Source: Variovorax paradoxus
GTDB taxonomy: Bacteria > Pseudomonadota > Gammaproteobacteria > Burkholderiales > Burkholderiaceae_C
NCBI RefSeq assembly: GCF_029919115.1
Contig: NZ_CP123990.1
Location: 248,001 to 312,000, forward strand
DNA length: 64,000 nucleotides
Reading direction: 5' to 3'
Shown: positions 8,479 through 16,210 of the stretch, piece by piece
Layout of the letters: every line of letters begins with the position of its first letter
Numbering within the stretch: position 1 is the first letter of the stretch
Translations under genes and position numbers: made by a program
The notes under the pieces: model-generated
What the model saw: only the letters and a program-made list of their open reading frames with translations
Told to the model about the DNA's origin: nothing
Database searches by the model: none

Positions 8479-8703
8479 TCACTTCGCCGGCTTCGCCTTG
8501 TCCGCCAGCCGTTTGCGGTACTCCGTCGTCGTCAGGCCCGCAAAGCCCCAGTCATCGGTGTCGATCTCCTCGATCACGATGTGCGTCCATTCGGGCGGCT
8601 TGTTCAGCACGCGTTCAAGCGTCTCCGTGAACTCGGCGATGACCTGGGTCTTCTGTTCACGCGTCACGCCGTCGCGGGTGATCTTCAGGTTGATGAAAGG
8701 CAT
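8479..8703 (-). CDS. 4-oxalocrotonate tautomerase-like protein
   Basis: A 74-residue small tautomerase. After removal of Met the N-terminus is proline (MPFINLKITRDG), the catalytic base of the 4-OT superfamily. The rest follows the family: beta-alpha-beta with QKTQVIAEFTETLERVLNKP and then HIVIEEIDTDDWGFAG, which matches the pattern of CnbG/YdcE-like members. These act as cytosolic hexamers or dimers that shift keto-enol double bonds in ring-cleavage products. The gene follows the SDR by 31 bases on the same strand, so both are probably one transcript under the LysR gene at 9585. Confidence 0.85.
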   Translation of the reverse strand: MPFINLKITRDGVTREQKTQVIAEFTETLERVLNKPPEWTHIVIEEIDTDDWGFAGLTTTEYRKRLADKAKPAK

Positions 8704-8734
8704 GGTGTGCTCCTTGGATGAATGAACGAGGGGA

Positions 8735-9478
8735 TTACCACTTGCCCGTGCTCATGCCGCCGTCCACCGGCAGCACCACGCCGGTCGTGAAATCGGCGCT
8801 GGTGAGGTAGAGCACCGCATCGGCGATTTCGCGCACGGTCGCAATGCGGCCGGCGGGCGCAAGGCCGTTCAGAAATCCATGCTGCTCGGGCGTGTACAGC
8901 GGCGTGTCGACGATGCCGGGCGCCACCGCATTCACCTTGACGTTGTGCGGCGCGAGTTCGAGCGCCAGCGCGCGCGTCGCGGCGTTGATGCCGCCCTTGA
9001 TCAGCACCGGCAGCAGGGCCGGCACCTGCTGGTTCGGCTGCAGCGCGATGCTGGCGGTGATGTTCACGATGTGGCCCTGGCGGCGCGCCACCATGTGCCT
9101 TGCCGCGGCCTGCGAGGCGTAGACGAAGCCCTTGAGGTTGGTGGCCACCAGCTGGTCGAGTTCTTCCTCTGTGTACTCGACGAACGGCTTGGCGTTGAAG
9201 ATGCCCGCGTTGTTGATGAGCACATCGACTTGGCCGAAGCGCTCCACGGCGCGGTCGATGAGCTGCTGCGCGGTCGCGCGCTGGCCGATATCGCCGGCGA
9301 CGCCGAGAAAGCGTGCCGGGTTGCCGAGCTGCTTTGCCGCGGCCGCGAGCCGCTCGTCGGTGCGTGCGTTGGCGACCACGTTGAAGCCGCGTTCGAGGTA
9401 GGCCTCGGCGAGTCCCAGCCCGATGCCGCTCGAGGCGCCGGTGATGACGACCGTGGATGAAGTGCTGCTGTCTTGCAT
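8735..9478 (-). CDS. SDR-family oxidoreductase lacking the canonical catalytic Tyr
   Basis: A 247-residue short-chain dehydrogenase. The cofactor motif TGASSGIG (residues 13-20) and NNAG (89-92) are intact, and the C-terminus shows PVDGG. At the active site Ser143 and Lys161 are in register, but the Tyr four residues before the Lys is Pro157, with Leu156 beside it (VPALLPVLIKGG). Catalysis by the usual Ser-Tyr-Lys set is therefore unlikely, and the protein may use another residue or bind substrates differently. ATG 9478 fits the fold; longer in-frame upstream sequence is not SDR-like. It diverges from a LysR gene and precedes the tautomerase. Confidence 0.85.
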   Translation of the reverse strand: MQDSSTSSTVVITGASSGIGLGLAEAYLERGFNVVANARTDERLAAAAKQLGNPARFLGVAGDIGQRATAQQLIDRAVERFGQVDVLINNAGIFNAKPFVEYTEEELDQLVATNLKGFVYASQAAARHMVARRQGHIVNITASIALQPNQQVPALLPVLIKGGINAATRALALELAPHNVKVNAVAPGIVDTPLYTPEQHGFLNGLAPAGRIATVREIADAVLYLTSADFTTGVVLPVDGGMSTGKW

Positions 9479-9495
9479 GTCGGGTTCTCCAGAAG

Positions 9496-9581
9496 TTGAT
9501 GACGTGGGGAGAACTGTATTGATGACGCAGACATAGATAAATCACTAGACTCGCACTTCAATTGATACATGGGGTAATCAA
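9496..9581. promoter_or_regulatory. Candidate LysR operators in SDR-LysR gap
   Basis: The 106-base divergent gap holds a direct repeat TTGATGACG at 9496-9504 and 9519-9527, 23 bases apart (about two helical turns). Near the LysR start there is an inverted pair TTGAT (9562-9566) and ATCAA (9577-9581). Both types are common in LysR control regions; binding is inferred. Confidence 0.35.
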
Positions 9582-9584
9582 ACC

Positions 9585-10496
9585 ATGCAGCGGCAGTTCG
9601 GCGACATCCTCCTGGGCAGCATCGAACTCTTCTGCCTTGCGGCAGAAACCGGCGGCTTCACTTCGGCGGCACTCGCGGCGGGTGTGACGCCGGCGGCCGT
9701 GAGCCGCTCGATCTCGCGGCTCGAAAAGCGGCTGGGGCTGCGTCTGTTCGTGCGCACCACGCGCAGCGTGCGGCTCACCGACGCGGGCCGCACCTACTTT
9801 GCGCAGTGCCAGCAGGCGCTGGCGCAGCTTGCCGATGCCGAGCGAGAGGTCATGGGCCAGCAGGCGCAGCCTTCGGGCACGCTGCGCATCAGCGTGCCCA
9901 CCACCTACGGCCACCACCGCATCCTGCCGCTGCTGCCGGCGTTCCGCGAACGCTTTCCCGACATCCGGCTGCATGTGCACCTGAGCAACCGCAACATCGA
10001 CTTCGTGGAAGAGGGCTACGACATGGCCGTGCGCGTGCGCGCCCAGCCCGACTCCACGCTGATCGCGCGGCACCTGGAAGATGCGAGCCTGGTCGTGGTC
10101 GCCACCCGCAAGTACATGAAGAAGGCCGGCACGCCGCGCACGCTGGACGATCTTTCCGCGCACGAGTGCATCCAGTTCGAGCTGCCCAGCAGCGGCCGCC
10201 GCATCTCATGGCTCTTCAAGGAAAACGGCAAGGACCGCGAGGTCTTCGCGGACAGCGCCTACAGCTGCTCCGACGACGTGCTCGGCGGTGTCACCCTCGC
10301 CAGGAGCGACGCCGGGCTGTTCCAGACCTACCGCTTCGTCGTGGAAAAAGAGCTGGCGGACGGCACGCTCGTCGAAGTGCTCAAGCCCTTTGCGGGCCGC
10401 TCGCGCCCCTACACGCTGCTGTACCCGGACGGGCGACACGTGCCGCTGCGCATGCGGGTGTTCATCGATTTTCTTATGGCGCAGCGCAGCGTGTGA
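9585..10496 (+). CDS. LysR-family transcriptional regulator
   Basis: A 303-residue LysR protein. The winged helix spans residues 5-65 (GGFTSAALAAGVTPAAVSRS is the HTH) and is followed by a two-lobed effector domain with GTLRISVPTTYG and VRVRAQPDS. The pattern resembles the large CrgA/DmlR-like group, which often controls a divergent oxidoreductase gene. It diverges from the SDR at 9478 and stops only three bases before the stop of the ABC transporter gene on the other strand, so there is no space for a terminator between them. The most probable target is the SDR-tautomerase pair; the inducer cannot be read. Confidence 0.9.
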   Translation: MQRQFGDILLGSIELFCLAAETGGFTSAALAAGVTPAAVSRSISRLEKRLGLRLFVRTTRSVRLTDAGRTYFAQCQQALAQLADAEREVMGQQAQPSGTLRISVPTTYGHHRILPLLPAFRERFPDIRLHVHLSNRNIDFVEEGYDMAVRVRAQPDSTLIARHLEDASLVVVATRKYMKKAGTPRTLDDLSAHECIQFELPSSGRRISWLFKENGKDREVFADSAYSCSDDVLGGVTLARSDAGLFQTYRFVVEKELADGTLVEVLKPFAGRSRPYTLLYPDGRHVPLRMRVFIDFLMAQRSV

Positions 10497-10499
10497 GCG

Positions 10500-11201
10500 C
10501 TACACGCCCAGCAATTCCTCGAGCGCCTTCGGCTCCGCCAGCAAGTCGGCCGAAGCCCCGTGCCGCACGATCTGGCCCTTTTCCATCACCACCGCCAAAT
10601 CAGTGTGCGCAAGCACCTTGCGGTAGTCGCGGTCGACGATCAGCGTGGCGATGCCGGTTGCGCGAATCTCGCCGATCACGCGCCAGATCTCGGCCACGAT
10701 CAGCGGTGCGAGCCCTTCGGTGGCCTCGTCGAGGATCAGCAGGCGCGGGTTGGTCATGAGCGCTCGGCCGATGGAGAGCATCTGCTGCTCGCCGCCCGAG
10801 AGCTGCTGGCCGCCATGCGAGAGCCGCTCGGCCAGCCGCGGAAAGGTGGCCATCACGCGGTCGAAGGTCCAGGCGCGGCGGCCGTCGATGCCCGCGCGTT
10901 CGCTCATCACGAGGTTTTCGCGCACCGAGAGGTTCGGGAAGATACCGCGGCCTTCGGGCACATAGCCGATGCCCAGGCGCGCCATCTTCTCGGGCGGCCA
11001 GCCGGTGACGGTGCGGCCATCGACCTGCACTTCGCCCGAAGCGGGCCGCACATAACCCATCATGCTGCGGATCAGCGTGGTCTTGCCCATGCCGTTGCGC
11101 CCGAGCAGGCCCACCGACGTGGCGGCGGGTATGCCGGCGTGCACGCCGCGCAGGATGTGGCTGTTGCCGTAGTAGGTGTTGAGATCGCGTACGACGAGCA
11201 T
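10500..11201 (-). CDS. LivF-type ABC transporter ATP-binding protein (box cluster)
   Basis: A 233-residue ATPase of the branched-chain amino acid/HAAT transporter type. Walker A GRNGMGKTT (residues 34-42), the signature LSGGEQQ, and Walker B LLILDEATEGL are intact. It works on the cytoplasmic face with the neighbouring LivG-type ATPase. It is the last gene of the long leftward box operon, starting two bases after the stop of the LivG-type gene. Because binding protein, both permeases and both ATPases lie behind bclA and boxD, the transporter is more likely to import benzoate or a related aromatic acid than leucine (inference from context, as in other box clusters). Confidence 0.9.
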   Translation of the reverse strand: MLVVRDLNTYYGNSHILRGVHAGIPAATSVGLLGRNGMGKTTLIRSMMGYVRPASGEVQVDGRTVTGWPPEKMARLGIGYVPEGRGIFPNLSVRENLVMSERAGIDGRRAWTFDRVMATFPRLAERLSHGGQQLSGGEQQMLSIGRALMTNPRLLILDEATEGLAPLIVAEIWRVIGEIRATGIATLIVDRDYRKVLAHTDLAVVMEKGQIVRHGASADLLAEPKALEELLGV

Positions 11202-11202
11202 G

Positions 11203-11955
11203 TCAGTGGTCCTCTCCGAGGTAGGCGGTTCGCACTTCGGGGTTCTCGCGGATCGACCGAGGGTCGCCGGTGGCGATGACCGTGCCGTTCACCATCACGG
11301 TGATGCGGTCGGCAATGCGGAACACCGCATCCATGTCGTGCTCCACCAGCAAGATGGCGTGCGTGGCCTTCAGCCGCGCGAGCAGGGTGAGCATGCGGTC
11401 GGTTTCCTCGGCGCCCATGCCCGCGAGCGGCTCGTCGAGCAGCAGCACGCGGGGCTTGGTGGCCAGGCACATCGCCACTTCGAGCTGGCGCTGCGCGCCG
11501 TGGCTCAGCGTGCCGGCAATGCGCTGGGATTCGTTCGAAAGGCCCGCCGCTTCCAGCGCCGCATCGGCCGCCGCATTGCTGGCCGCACAGCGCTGCGACG
11601 ACTGCCACACCGTCCATGGCCGTGCCGTGGCCGCCTGCGCCGCGAGCCGGCAGTTCTCGTGCACGCTGAACTCGGGGAAGATGGTCGTGCGCTGGTAGCT
11701 GCGGCCCACGCCGGCGCGCGCGCGGCGCCACTGCGCGCGCTGCGTCACGTCGGTGCCGTCGAGCGTGATGCGGCCTTCGGAGGCCTCGATCTCGCCCGAG
11801 AGCATGTTGATGAGGGTCGACTTGCCGGCGCCGTTGGTTCCGATGACCGCATGGACTTCGCCGACGTGCAGGTCGAGCGTGACGGCGTTGACTGCGGTGA
11901 GGCCGCCGAAGCGGCGTGTGAGGCCTTGAACGGAAAGAAGAGCGGTGGCGTTCAT
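11203..11955 (-). CDS. LivG-type ABC transporter ATP-binding protein (box cluster)
   Basis: A 250-residue ATPase with Walker A GTNGAGKST (residues 38-46), a LivG-style signature LSHGAQRQLEVA, Walker B VLLLDEPLAGM and the switch His in LLVEHDMDAVF. It pairs with the LivF-type protein downstream to power import. ATG 11955 is separated from the LivM-type gene by 130 bases that contain a dispersed repeat (11962-12072), unlike the overlaps elsewhere in this operon. Substrate is inferred to be an aromatic acid from the operon. Confidence 0.9.
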   Translation of the reverse strand: MNATALLSVQGLTRRFGGLTAVNAVTLDLHVGEVHAVIGTNGAGKSTLINMLSGEIEASEGRITLDGTDVTQRAQWRRARAGVGRSYQRTTIFPEFSVHENCRLAAQAATARPWTVWQSSQRCAASNAAADAALEAAGLSNESQRIAGTLSHGAQRQLEVAMCLATKPRVLLLDEPLAGMGAEETDRMLTLLARLKATHAILLVEHDMDAVFRIADRITVMVNGTVIATGDPRSIRENPEVRTAYLGEDH

Positions 11956-11961
11956 GGTTTT

Positions 11962-12072
11962 GCTCCTTCCCCCTTTGGGGGAAGGTTGGGATGGGGGGAG
12001 GCAGGGCGCCCGATGGTGGCGCTGCGTGCCCCCACCCCGGCCCTCCCCCGGAAGGGGAGGGAGAAAGACAGA
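11962..12072. repeat. Dispersed palindromic repeat, family A, copy 1
   Basis: Two GC-rich hairpins, CCTTCCCCC/GGGGGAAGG and CCCTCCCC/GGGGAGGG, flank a variable centre. The same layout occurs at 16081-16201 and 24350-24450 in the same orientation. This copy lies between the LivM- and LivG-type genes. It looks like a REP-like element that is scattered through the genome; three copies in the box locus are unusual density. Confidence 0.8.
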
Positions 12073-12085
12073 AGACGGAGGCAGG

Positions 12086-13057
12086 TCATGCAGCCTCCTT
12101 CGGCGAGATGCGCTTCACAAGGCCGATCAACCCCTTCGGCAGCAGTGCCACGAACACGATGATCGCAATCCCCAGCGTCAGTTGCCAATGGTCCGCGAGC
12201 GGCCCCATCACCGCGTGCGTCGAGAAGATTTCCTTCAGCAACGTGAACGCAATGGCACCGATGACCGCGCCGCGCAAATGCCCGAGGCCACCGAGAATCA
12301 CCATCAGCAGCACCTCTCCGGAGTTGTGCCAGGCCATGAGCTCCGGGTTGACCACGCCGTCTCGCGAGGCCAGCAGAAAACCCGCGAGTCCGGCCAGCGC
12401 ACCCGCCAGCACAAAGGCCGCGAGCTTGTAGCCATACACCGGAAAGCCCGCCGCGCGCATGCGCTGCTCGTTCACGCGAATGCCCGCCAGGGCCGCACCG
12501 AAGCGCGAGCGGCGCACCAGCGCCAGGAGGCCGTAGGTGAACACCAGTGATGCCAGCACCACGTAGAAGAGCACCATGCGGTTCTCCATGTCGAGCTTGC
12601 CGATGGCGGGGCGCACATACATGTAGATGCCGTCGCTGCCGCCGCCCACCTTGGTGTCGTGGAACACGAAGAACGCCATCTGCGCGAAGGCCAGCGTCAC
12701 CATGATGAAGTACACGCCGCGCGTGCGCAGGCTGAGCGCCCCCACGAAGAGTGCGTAGAGCGCGGCGGCACCCATGGCCGCGGGCAGCAGCAGCGCAAGG
12801 TTGCCGCCCTCGTTGCCCGAGGCCAGCACCGTGACATACGCGCCGATGCCGTAGAACGCCGCATGGCCCAGGCTCACGAGGCCGGTCATGCCGACCAGCA
12901 GTTCGAGGCTCAGCGCAAAGATCGACAGGATCATCACCTTGACGACGAAGTCCGACACGTAGTTGCCCATCATCGGACCCAGCACGCCGATGGCAATGGC
13001 GCAGATCACCGGCACGATGAATGCGCCGCCCCGCGCGGAGGTGTGGACTTGCGTCAT
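12086..13057 (-). CDS. LivM-type ABC transporter permease (box cluster)
   Basis: A 323-residue inner-membrane permease with about ten hydrophobic segments and family landmarks LSLELLVGMTGLVSLGHAAF, RTRGVYFIMVTLAFAQM and the coupling-loop segment RVNEQRMRAAGFPVY. It forms the membrane channel with the LivH-type protein. ATG 13057 overlaps the LivH stop as ATGA, which fixes the start; the frame stays open upstream through the LivH gene, but that part is not protein-like for this family. The C-terminus ends with a short basic tail (VKRISPKEAA). Confidence 0.9.
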   Translation of the reverse strand: MTQVHTSARGGAFIVPVICAIAIGVLGPMMGNYVSDFVVKVMILSIFALSLELLVGMTGLVSLGHAAFYGIGAYVTVLASGNEGGNLALLLPAAMGAAALYALFVGALSLRTRGVYFIMVTLAFAQMAFFVFHDTKVGGGSDGIYMYVRPAIGKLDMENRMVLFYVVLASLVFTYGLLALVRRSRFGAALAGIRVNEQRMRAAGFPVYGYKLAAFVLAGALAGLAGFLLASRDGVVNPELMAWHNSGEVLLMVILGGLGHLRGAVIGAIAFTLLKEIFSTHAVMGPLADHWQLTLGIAIIVFVALLPKGLIGLVKRISPKEAA

Positions 13058-13926
13058 GTCCGCCTCCCCATCAGCCCCTCGGGCTTCCAGATGAGCACGA
13101 TGGCCATCAGCAGATAGATGCCGATGCCGCTCAGGTCCGCGAAGAACACCTTGCCGAAGGTGTCGACGAAGCCCACCAGCAGCGAAGCCAGAAGTGCACC
13201 GGTGATCGAGCCGATGCCGCCGATCACCACCAGCACGAAGCAGATGATGAGCACGCTCGCGCCCATGTTCGGATACACCGACGACATCGGCGCCGCAATC
13301 ATTCCGGCGAGCGCCGCAAGCGCCACGCCTGCCGCAAACACGATGCGGTAGAGCCGCTTCACGTCGATGCCCAGGCCGCGCACCATGTCGCGATTGCTCG
13401 CGCCCGCACGAATCATCATGCCCAGCCGCGTGCGGTTGACCACCCAGTACAGCGCCACCGCCAGCACGATGCACGCGGCAGAAGCAAAGAGCCGGTACCA
13501 CGGGTAGCTCATGACATTGCCGAGCGCAAAGCTGCCGTCCAGCCACGCCGGCACCTTGACCCCGTGCACGTCGTTGCCCACGAGGATGGAGCGCAGCTCC
13601 TCGAACACCAGGATCAGACCGTAGGTCATGAGCACCTGCTGCAAGTGGTCGCGCTGGTAAAGGTAGCTGAAGAACGCCCATTCGAGCACGTAGCCGAAGA
13701 CCGTCGCCAGCACCACGCCGGCCACCAGCATCAGCAGAAACTGGTCCCCGAACAGCGGCGCGAGCGTGAACGCCATGTACGCGCCGATCATGTAGAAGCT
13801 GCCGTGAGCCAGGTTGATCACGCCCATGATCCCGAAGATCAGCGTGAGCCCCGAGGCCACCAGGAAAAGCAGGAGTCCGTACTGAACCGAGTTCAGGCAC
13901 TGGACAAGAAAGGTGCCGAAATCCAC
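13054..13926 (-). CDS. LivH-type ABC transporter permease (box cluster)
   Basis: A 290-residue integral membrane permease. The N-terminus (LNSVQYGLLLFLVASGLTLI, then FGIMGVINLAHGSFYMIGAY) is characteristic of LivH proteins, and the loop with GLGIDVKRLYRIVFAAG fits the ATPase-coupling site. It overlaps the LivM-type gene by four bases. Between it and the binding-protein gene lie 160 bases with a large hairpin (13988-14033), which may set apart the expression level of the binding protein from that of the membrane subunits. Confidence 0.9.
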   Translation of the reverse strand: MDFGTFLVQCLNSVQYGLLLFLVASGLTLIFGIMGVINLAHGSFYMIGAYMAFTLAPLFGDQFLLMLVAGVVLATVFGYVLEWAFFSYLYQRDHLQQVLMTYGLILVFEELRSILVGNDVHGVKVPAWLDGSFALGNVMSYPWYRLFASAACIVLAVALYWVVNRTRLGMMIRAGASNRDMVRGLGIDVKRLYRIVFAAGVALAALAGMIAAPMSSVYPNMGASVLIICFVLVVIGGIGSITGALLASLLVGFVDTFGKVFFADLSGIGIYLLMAIVLIWKPEGLMGRRT

Positions 13927-13985
13927 GTTAGATCATCCCGGTAGAGGGCTCAGAGAAAGAGCGAGGCGCGCAGCGCCCGCGATGT

Positions 13986-14080
13986 TCGGGGGACACCGCG
14001 GAACCGGCTTTGCCGGTCCGCCGGTGTCGCCCCCTTGAGGGGGGAGTCGAGCTACACGAAGTGAGCGAGGGACGGGGGTG
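13986..14080. repeat. REP-like palindromic element after the binding-protein gene
   Basis: GGGGGACACCGCGGAACCGGC and its near-complement around a TTT loop form a long stem (13988-14033), followed by a CCCCCTTGAGGGGG hairpin and the tail GCTACACGAAGTGAGCGAG. The motif set is unlike repeat family A or B in this window. It sits between the transporter binding-protein gene and the LivH-type gene. Confidence 0.7.
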
Positions 14081-14086
14081 GGTCAA

Positions 14087-15271
14087 TCACATCCTGCATC
14101 CACGGGCCGGGTCCGTCAGGCCCTTGATCGCGATGCTCACCAGCCGGTTCTCCTTGCCGTCCACCTTGCGCAGGTAGATGTCCTGCACCGGGTTGTGCGA
14201 CTTGCTCATCGTGAATGCGCCGCGCGGGCTGTCGATCTTGGCTTTCTCGATGGCGGCGGTGAACTCGGCCTTCTTGCCGATGTCGCCCTTGGTGGCCGCC
14301 AGGCCCACGCCCAGCATCTGCGCCGCGTCATAGCCCTGCACGGCATAGACGTCGGGCTGCAGCTTGAACGACTTGGCATAAGCCACGCGGAACGCGTTGT
14401 CGCGCGCCGTGTTCAGGCCGTCCGCATAGTGCAGCGTGGTCAGCATGCCTTGCGCGGAATCGCCCTGCGCGTCCAGCGTGCCGTCGGTCAGGAAGCCCGG
14501 GCCGTAGAGCGGAATGGTCTTGTTGAGGCCGGCGGCCTGGTAGTCCTTGACGAACTTCACCGCGCCGCCGCCTGCAAAGAAGGCATACACCGCGTCGGGC
14601 TTGGCCGCGGCAATCTCGGTGAGCAGGGCCTGGAACTCGACGTTCGGGAATGGCAGCGTGAGCTGCTTGTCGACCTTGCCGCCGGCCTTCTCGAAGCCCT
14701 CCTTGAAGCCGTTGACCGACTCCTCGCCGGCCGCGTACTTCCAGGTGATGGTCATGACCTTCTTCTTGCCCTGCTGCTTGGCCGCGACTTCGCCCATGGC
14801 GTAGGCCGGCTGCCAGTTGCTGAACGAGCTGCGGAAGATGTTGGGCGCGCACATCGGGCCGGTGACCGCGTCGGCACCGGCGTTGGGCACGATCAGCACG
14901 GTGCCGCTTTCCTTTGCGGCCTTGGCCATGGCCATGGCAACGCCGGAGTGCACGGTGCCGACGATCACGTCGACGTTGTCGCGCTTGATGAGCTTGTTGA
15001 CGTTGTCGGTGGCCTTGGCCGGATCGGATTCGTCGTCGACCTTGAAGTATTCGATCTCGCGGCCGGCGAGCTTGCCGCCCTGCTCGTCGACGTAGAGCTT
15101 GAAGCCGTTCTCGATGGCCACGCCCAGGGCGGTGTAGGTGCCGCTGTAGGGCAGCATCAGGCCGACCTTGAGCTTGCCGGTGCCCTGGGCGCCCGCGGCG
15201 GATGCCAGGGCGGCGAATGCGATCGCGGTGAGCGCAAGGCGCGCGGTGCGAACCGGGGTGAATGGGGTCAT
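14087..15271 (-). CDS. Branched-chain-type ABC transporter substrate-binding protein (box cluster)
   Basis: A 394-residue periplasmic binding protein of type I fold. A Sec signal peptide is visible (TARLALTAIAFAALASAAGAQ) and the mature protein starts with GKLKVGLMLPYSGTYTALG, typical of HAAT ligand-binding proteins. Segments VIVGTVHSG, PNIFRSSFSNWQ and YAVQGYDAAQML are consistent with the aromatic-acid-binding subgroup often found with box genes. ATG 15271 overlaps the stop of the upstream hydrolase gene by four bases; the longer in-frame start at 15358 would hide the signal peptide. It should deliver the substrate to the LivHM permease; benzoate is the inferred ligand. Confidence 0.9.
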   Translation of the reverse strand: MTPFTPVRTARLALTAIAFAALASAAGAQGTGKLKVGLMLPYSGTYTALGVAIENGFKLYVDEQGGKLAGREIEYFKVDDESDPAKATDNVNKLIKRDNVDVIVGTVHSGVAMAMAKAAKESGTVLIVPNAGADAVTGPMCAPNIFRSSFSNWQPAYAMGEVAAKQQGKKKVMTITWKYAAGEESVNGFKEGFEKAGGKVDKQLTLPFPNVEFQALLTEIAAAKPDAVYAFFAGGGAVKFVKDYQAAGLNKTIPLYGPGFLTDGTLDAQGDSAQGMLTTLHYADGLNTARDNAFRVAYAKSFKLQPDVYAVQGYDAAQMLGVGLAATKGDIGKKAEFTAAIEKAKIDSPRGAFTMSKSHNPVQDIYLRKVDGKENRLVSIAIKGLTDPARGCRM

Positions 15272-16074
15272 GGTGTTTGTCTCCTGTTTTTGGCAATGAA
15301 AGAAGTGGTCGCGACGATGACACGATCCGGCTGATCGCGATGCGGGGAATGCCCGCATTCAGGGATTTCGAGCAGCTCGCATCCACTGACGCGCGCCGCG
15401 ATGCCGCGGATCTGCGCAAGCGTGCCGTACTCGTCGTCGATACCCTGGATGGCCAGCACCGGGCAGCGGATGGTGTCGAGTTCGGCCTCGATGTTCCATT
15501 CGCGAAACGGCGGGTGCAGCCAGATGCGGTTCCACCCCCAGAAGGCCGAGTCGGCGCTGTCGTGGTAGCGCCCGAGCTTCTTCGGCAGGTCGGTGGAAAG
15601 GTACGCGGTGCGGGCCTGCTCGATGTTCGCGACGGTCACGTCTTCCACGAAGATGTGCGGCGCCAGGACCACGAGACCCTGCACCCTGTCCGGAAAGCGC
15701 GAGGCATACAGCAGGCTGATCGAACCGCCGTCGCTGTGGCCGAAGAGCCAGGGCTTTTCATCATCGCCGAGCTGCAGTGCGGCGAACAGGGCGGGCAGCA
15801 CCTCGTGCGCCTGGCGGTGCATGAAGTCGATATCCCAGATCTCGTTTTCTTCACGCGGTGTGGAGCGGCCGTAGCCGGGGCGGGAGAACACCAGGCCGCG
15901 GGCGTTGGCGGCTTTGCAGACCTGTGCGGGAAAGTCCTTCCACATGGCAACGGAGCCGAGGCCTTCGTGGAGGAAGACGATGAGCGGGGCATCGGTGCGC
16001 TCGGGGGCGATCCATTGGCATTCGATGCGCACCGCGCGGTTGCGCCATTCAATGGTGGCGAAGTCGGTGCTCAT
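15268..16074 (-). CDS. Alpha/beta hydrolase of the box cluster
   Basis: A 268-residue serine hydrolase. The nucleophile elbow GHSDGGS, an acid in GIDDEYG and the His in CGHSPHRDQ supply a full catalytic triad, and EGLGSVAMWKDFP gives the oxyanion region. No signal peptide is seen, so it is cytosolic. Such a hydrolase accompanies box genes in many Proteobacteria; it may hydrolyse a CoA ester or lactone that escapes the pathway, but its exact substrate is not known to me. The frame continues upstream, but ATG 16074 starts the recognisable protein; upstream sequence is repeat family A. Confidence 0.82.
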   Translation of the reverse strand: MSTDFATIEWRNRAVRIECQWIAPERTDAPLIVFLHEGLGSVAMWKDFPAQVCKAANARGLVFSRPGYGRSTPREENEIWDIDFMHRQAHEVLPALFAALQLGDDEKPWLFGHSDGGSISLLYASRFPDRVQGLVVLAPHIFVEDVTVANIEQARTAYLSTDLPKKLGRYHDSADSAFWGWNRIWLHPPFREWNIEAELDTIRCPVLAIQGIDDEYGTLAQIRGIAARVSGCELLEIPECGHSPHRDQPDRVIVATTSFIAKNRRQTP

Positions 16075-16080
16075 TGCATT

Positions 16081-16201
16081 GCTCCTTCCCCCGCTGGGGG
16101 AAGGCTGGGATGGGGGCTCGCGGCGCTGGCAGGAGCCATGCCTTTGCAAAGACCGCTTGCCCCCACCCCAGCCCTCCCCCGGAAGGGGAGGGAGAAAGAC
16201 A
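16081..16201. repeat. Dispersed palindromic repeat, family A, copy 2
   Basis: Starts GCTCCTTCCCCC, forms CCTTCCCCC/GGGGGAAGG-type and CCCTCCCC/GGGGAGGG-type hairpins around a 60-base variable centre and ends GGGAGAAAGACAG. It fills the whole gap between bclA and the hydrolase gene. Ends match copies at 11962 and 24350; the centre does not. Confidence 0.8.
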
Positions 16202-16210
16202 GGGAGCCGC

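Noticed and set aside
12086..13900. 604-codon frame suggesting a fused permease
   Set aside because: It only reads the LivH gene in the wrong frame before entering LivM; the ATGA overlap at 13054-13057 gives the true start.
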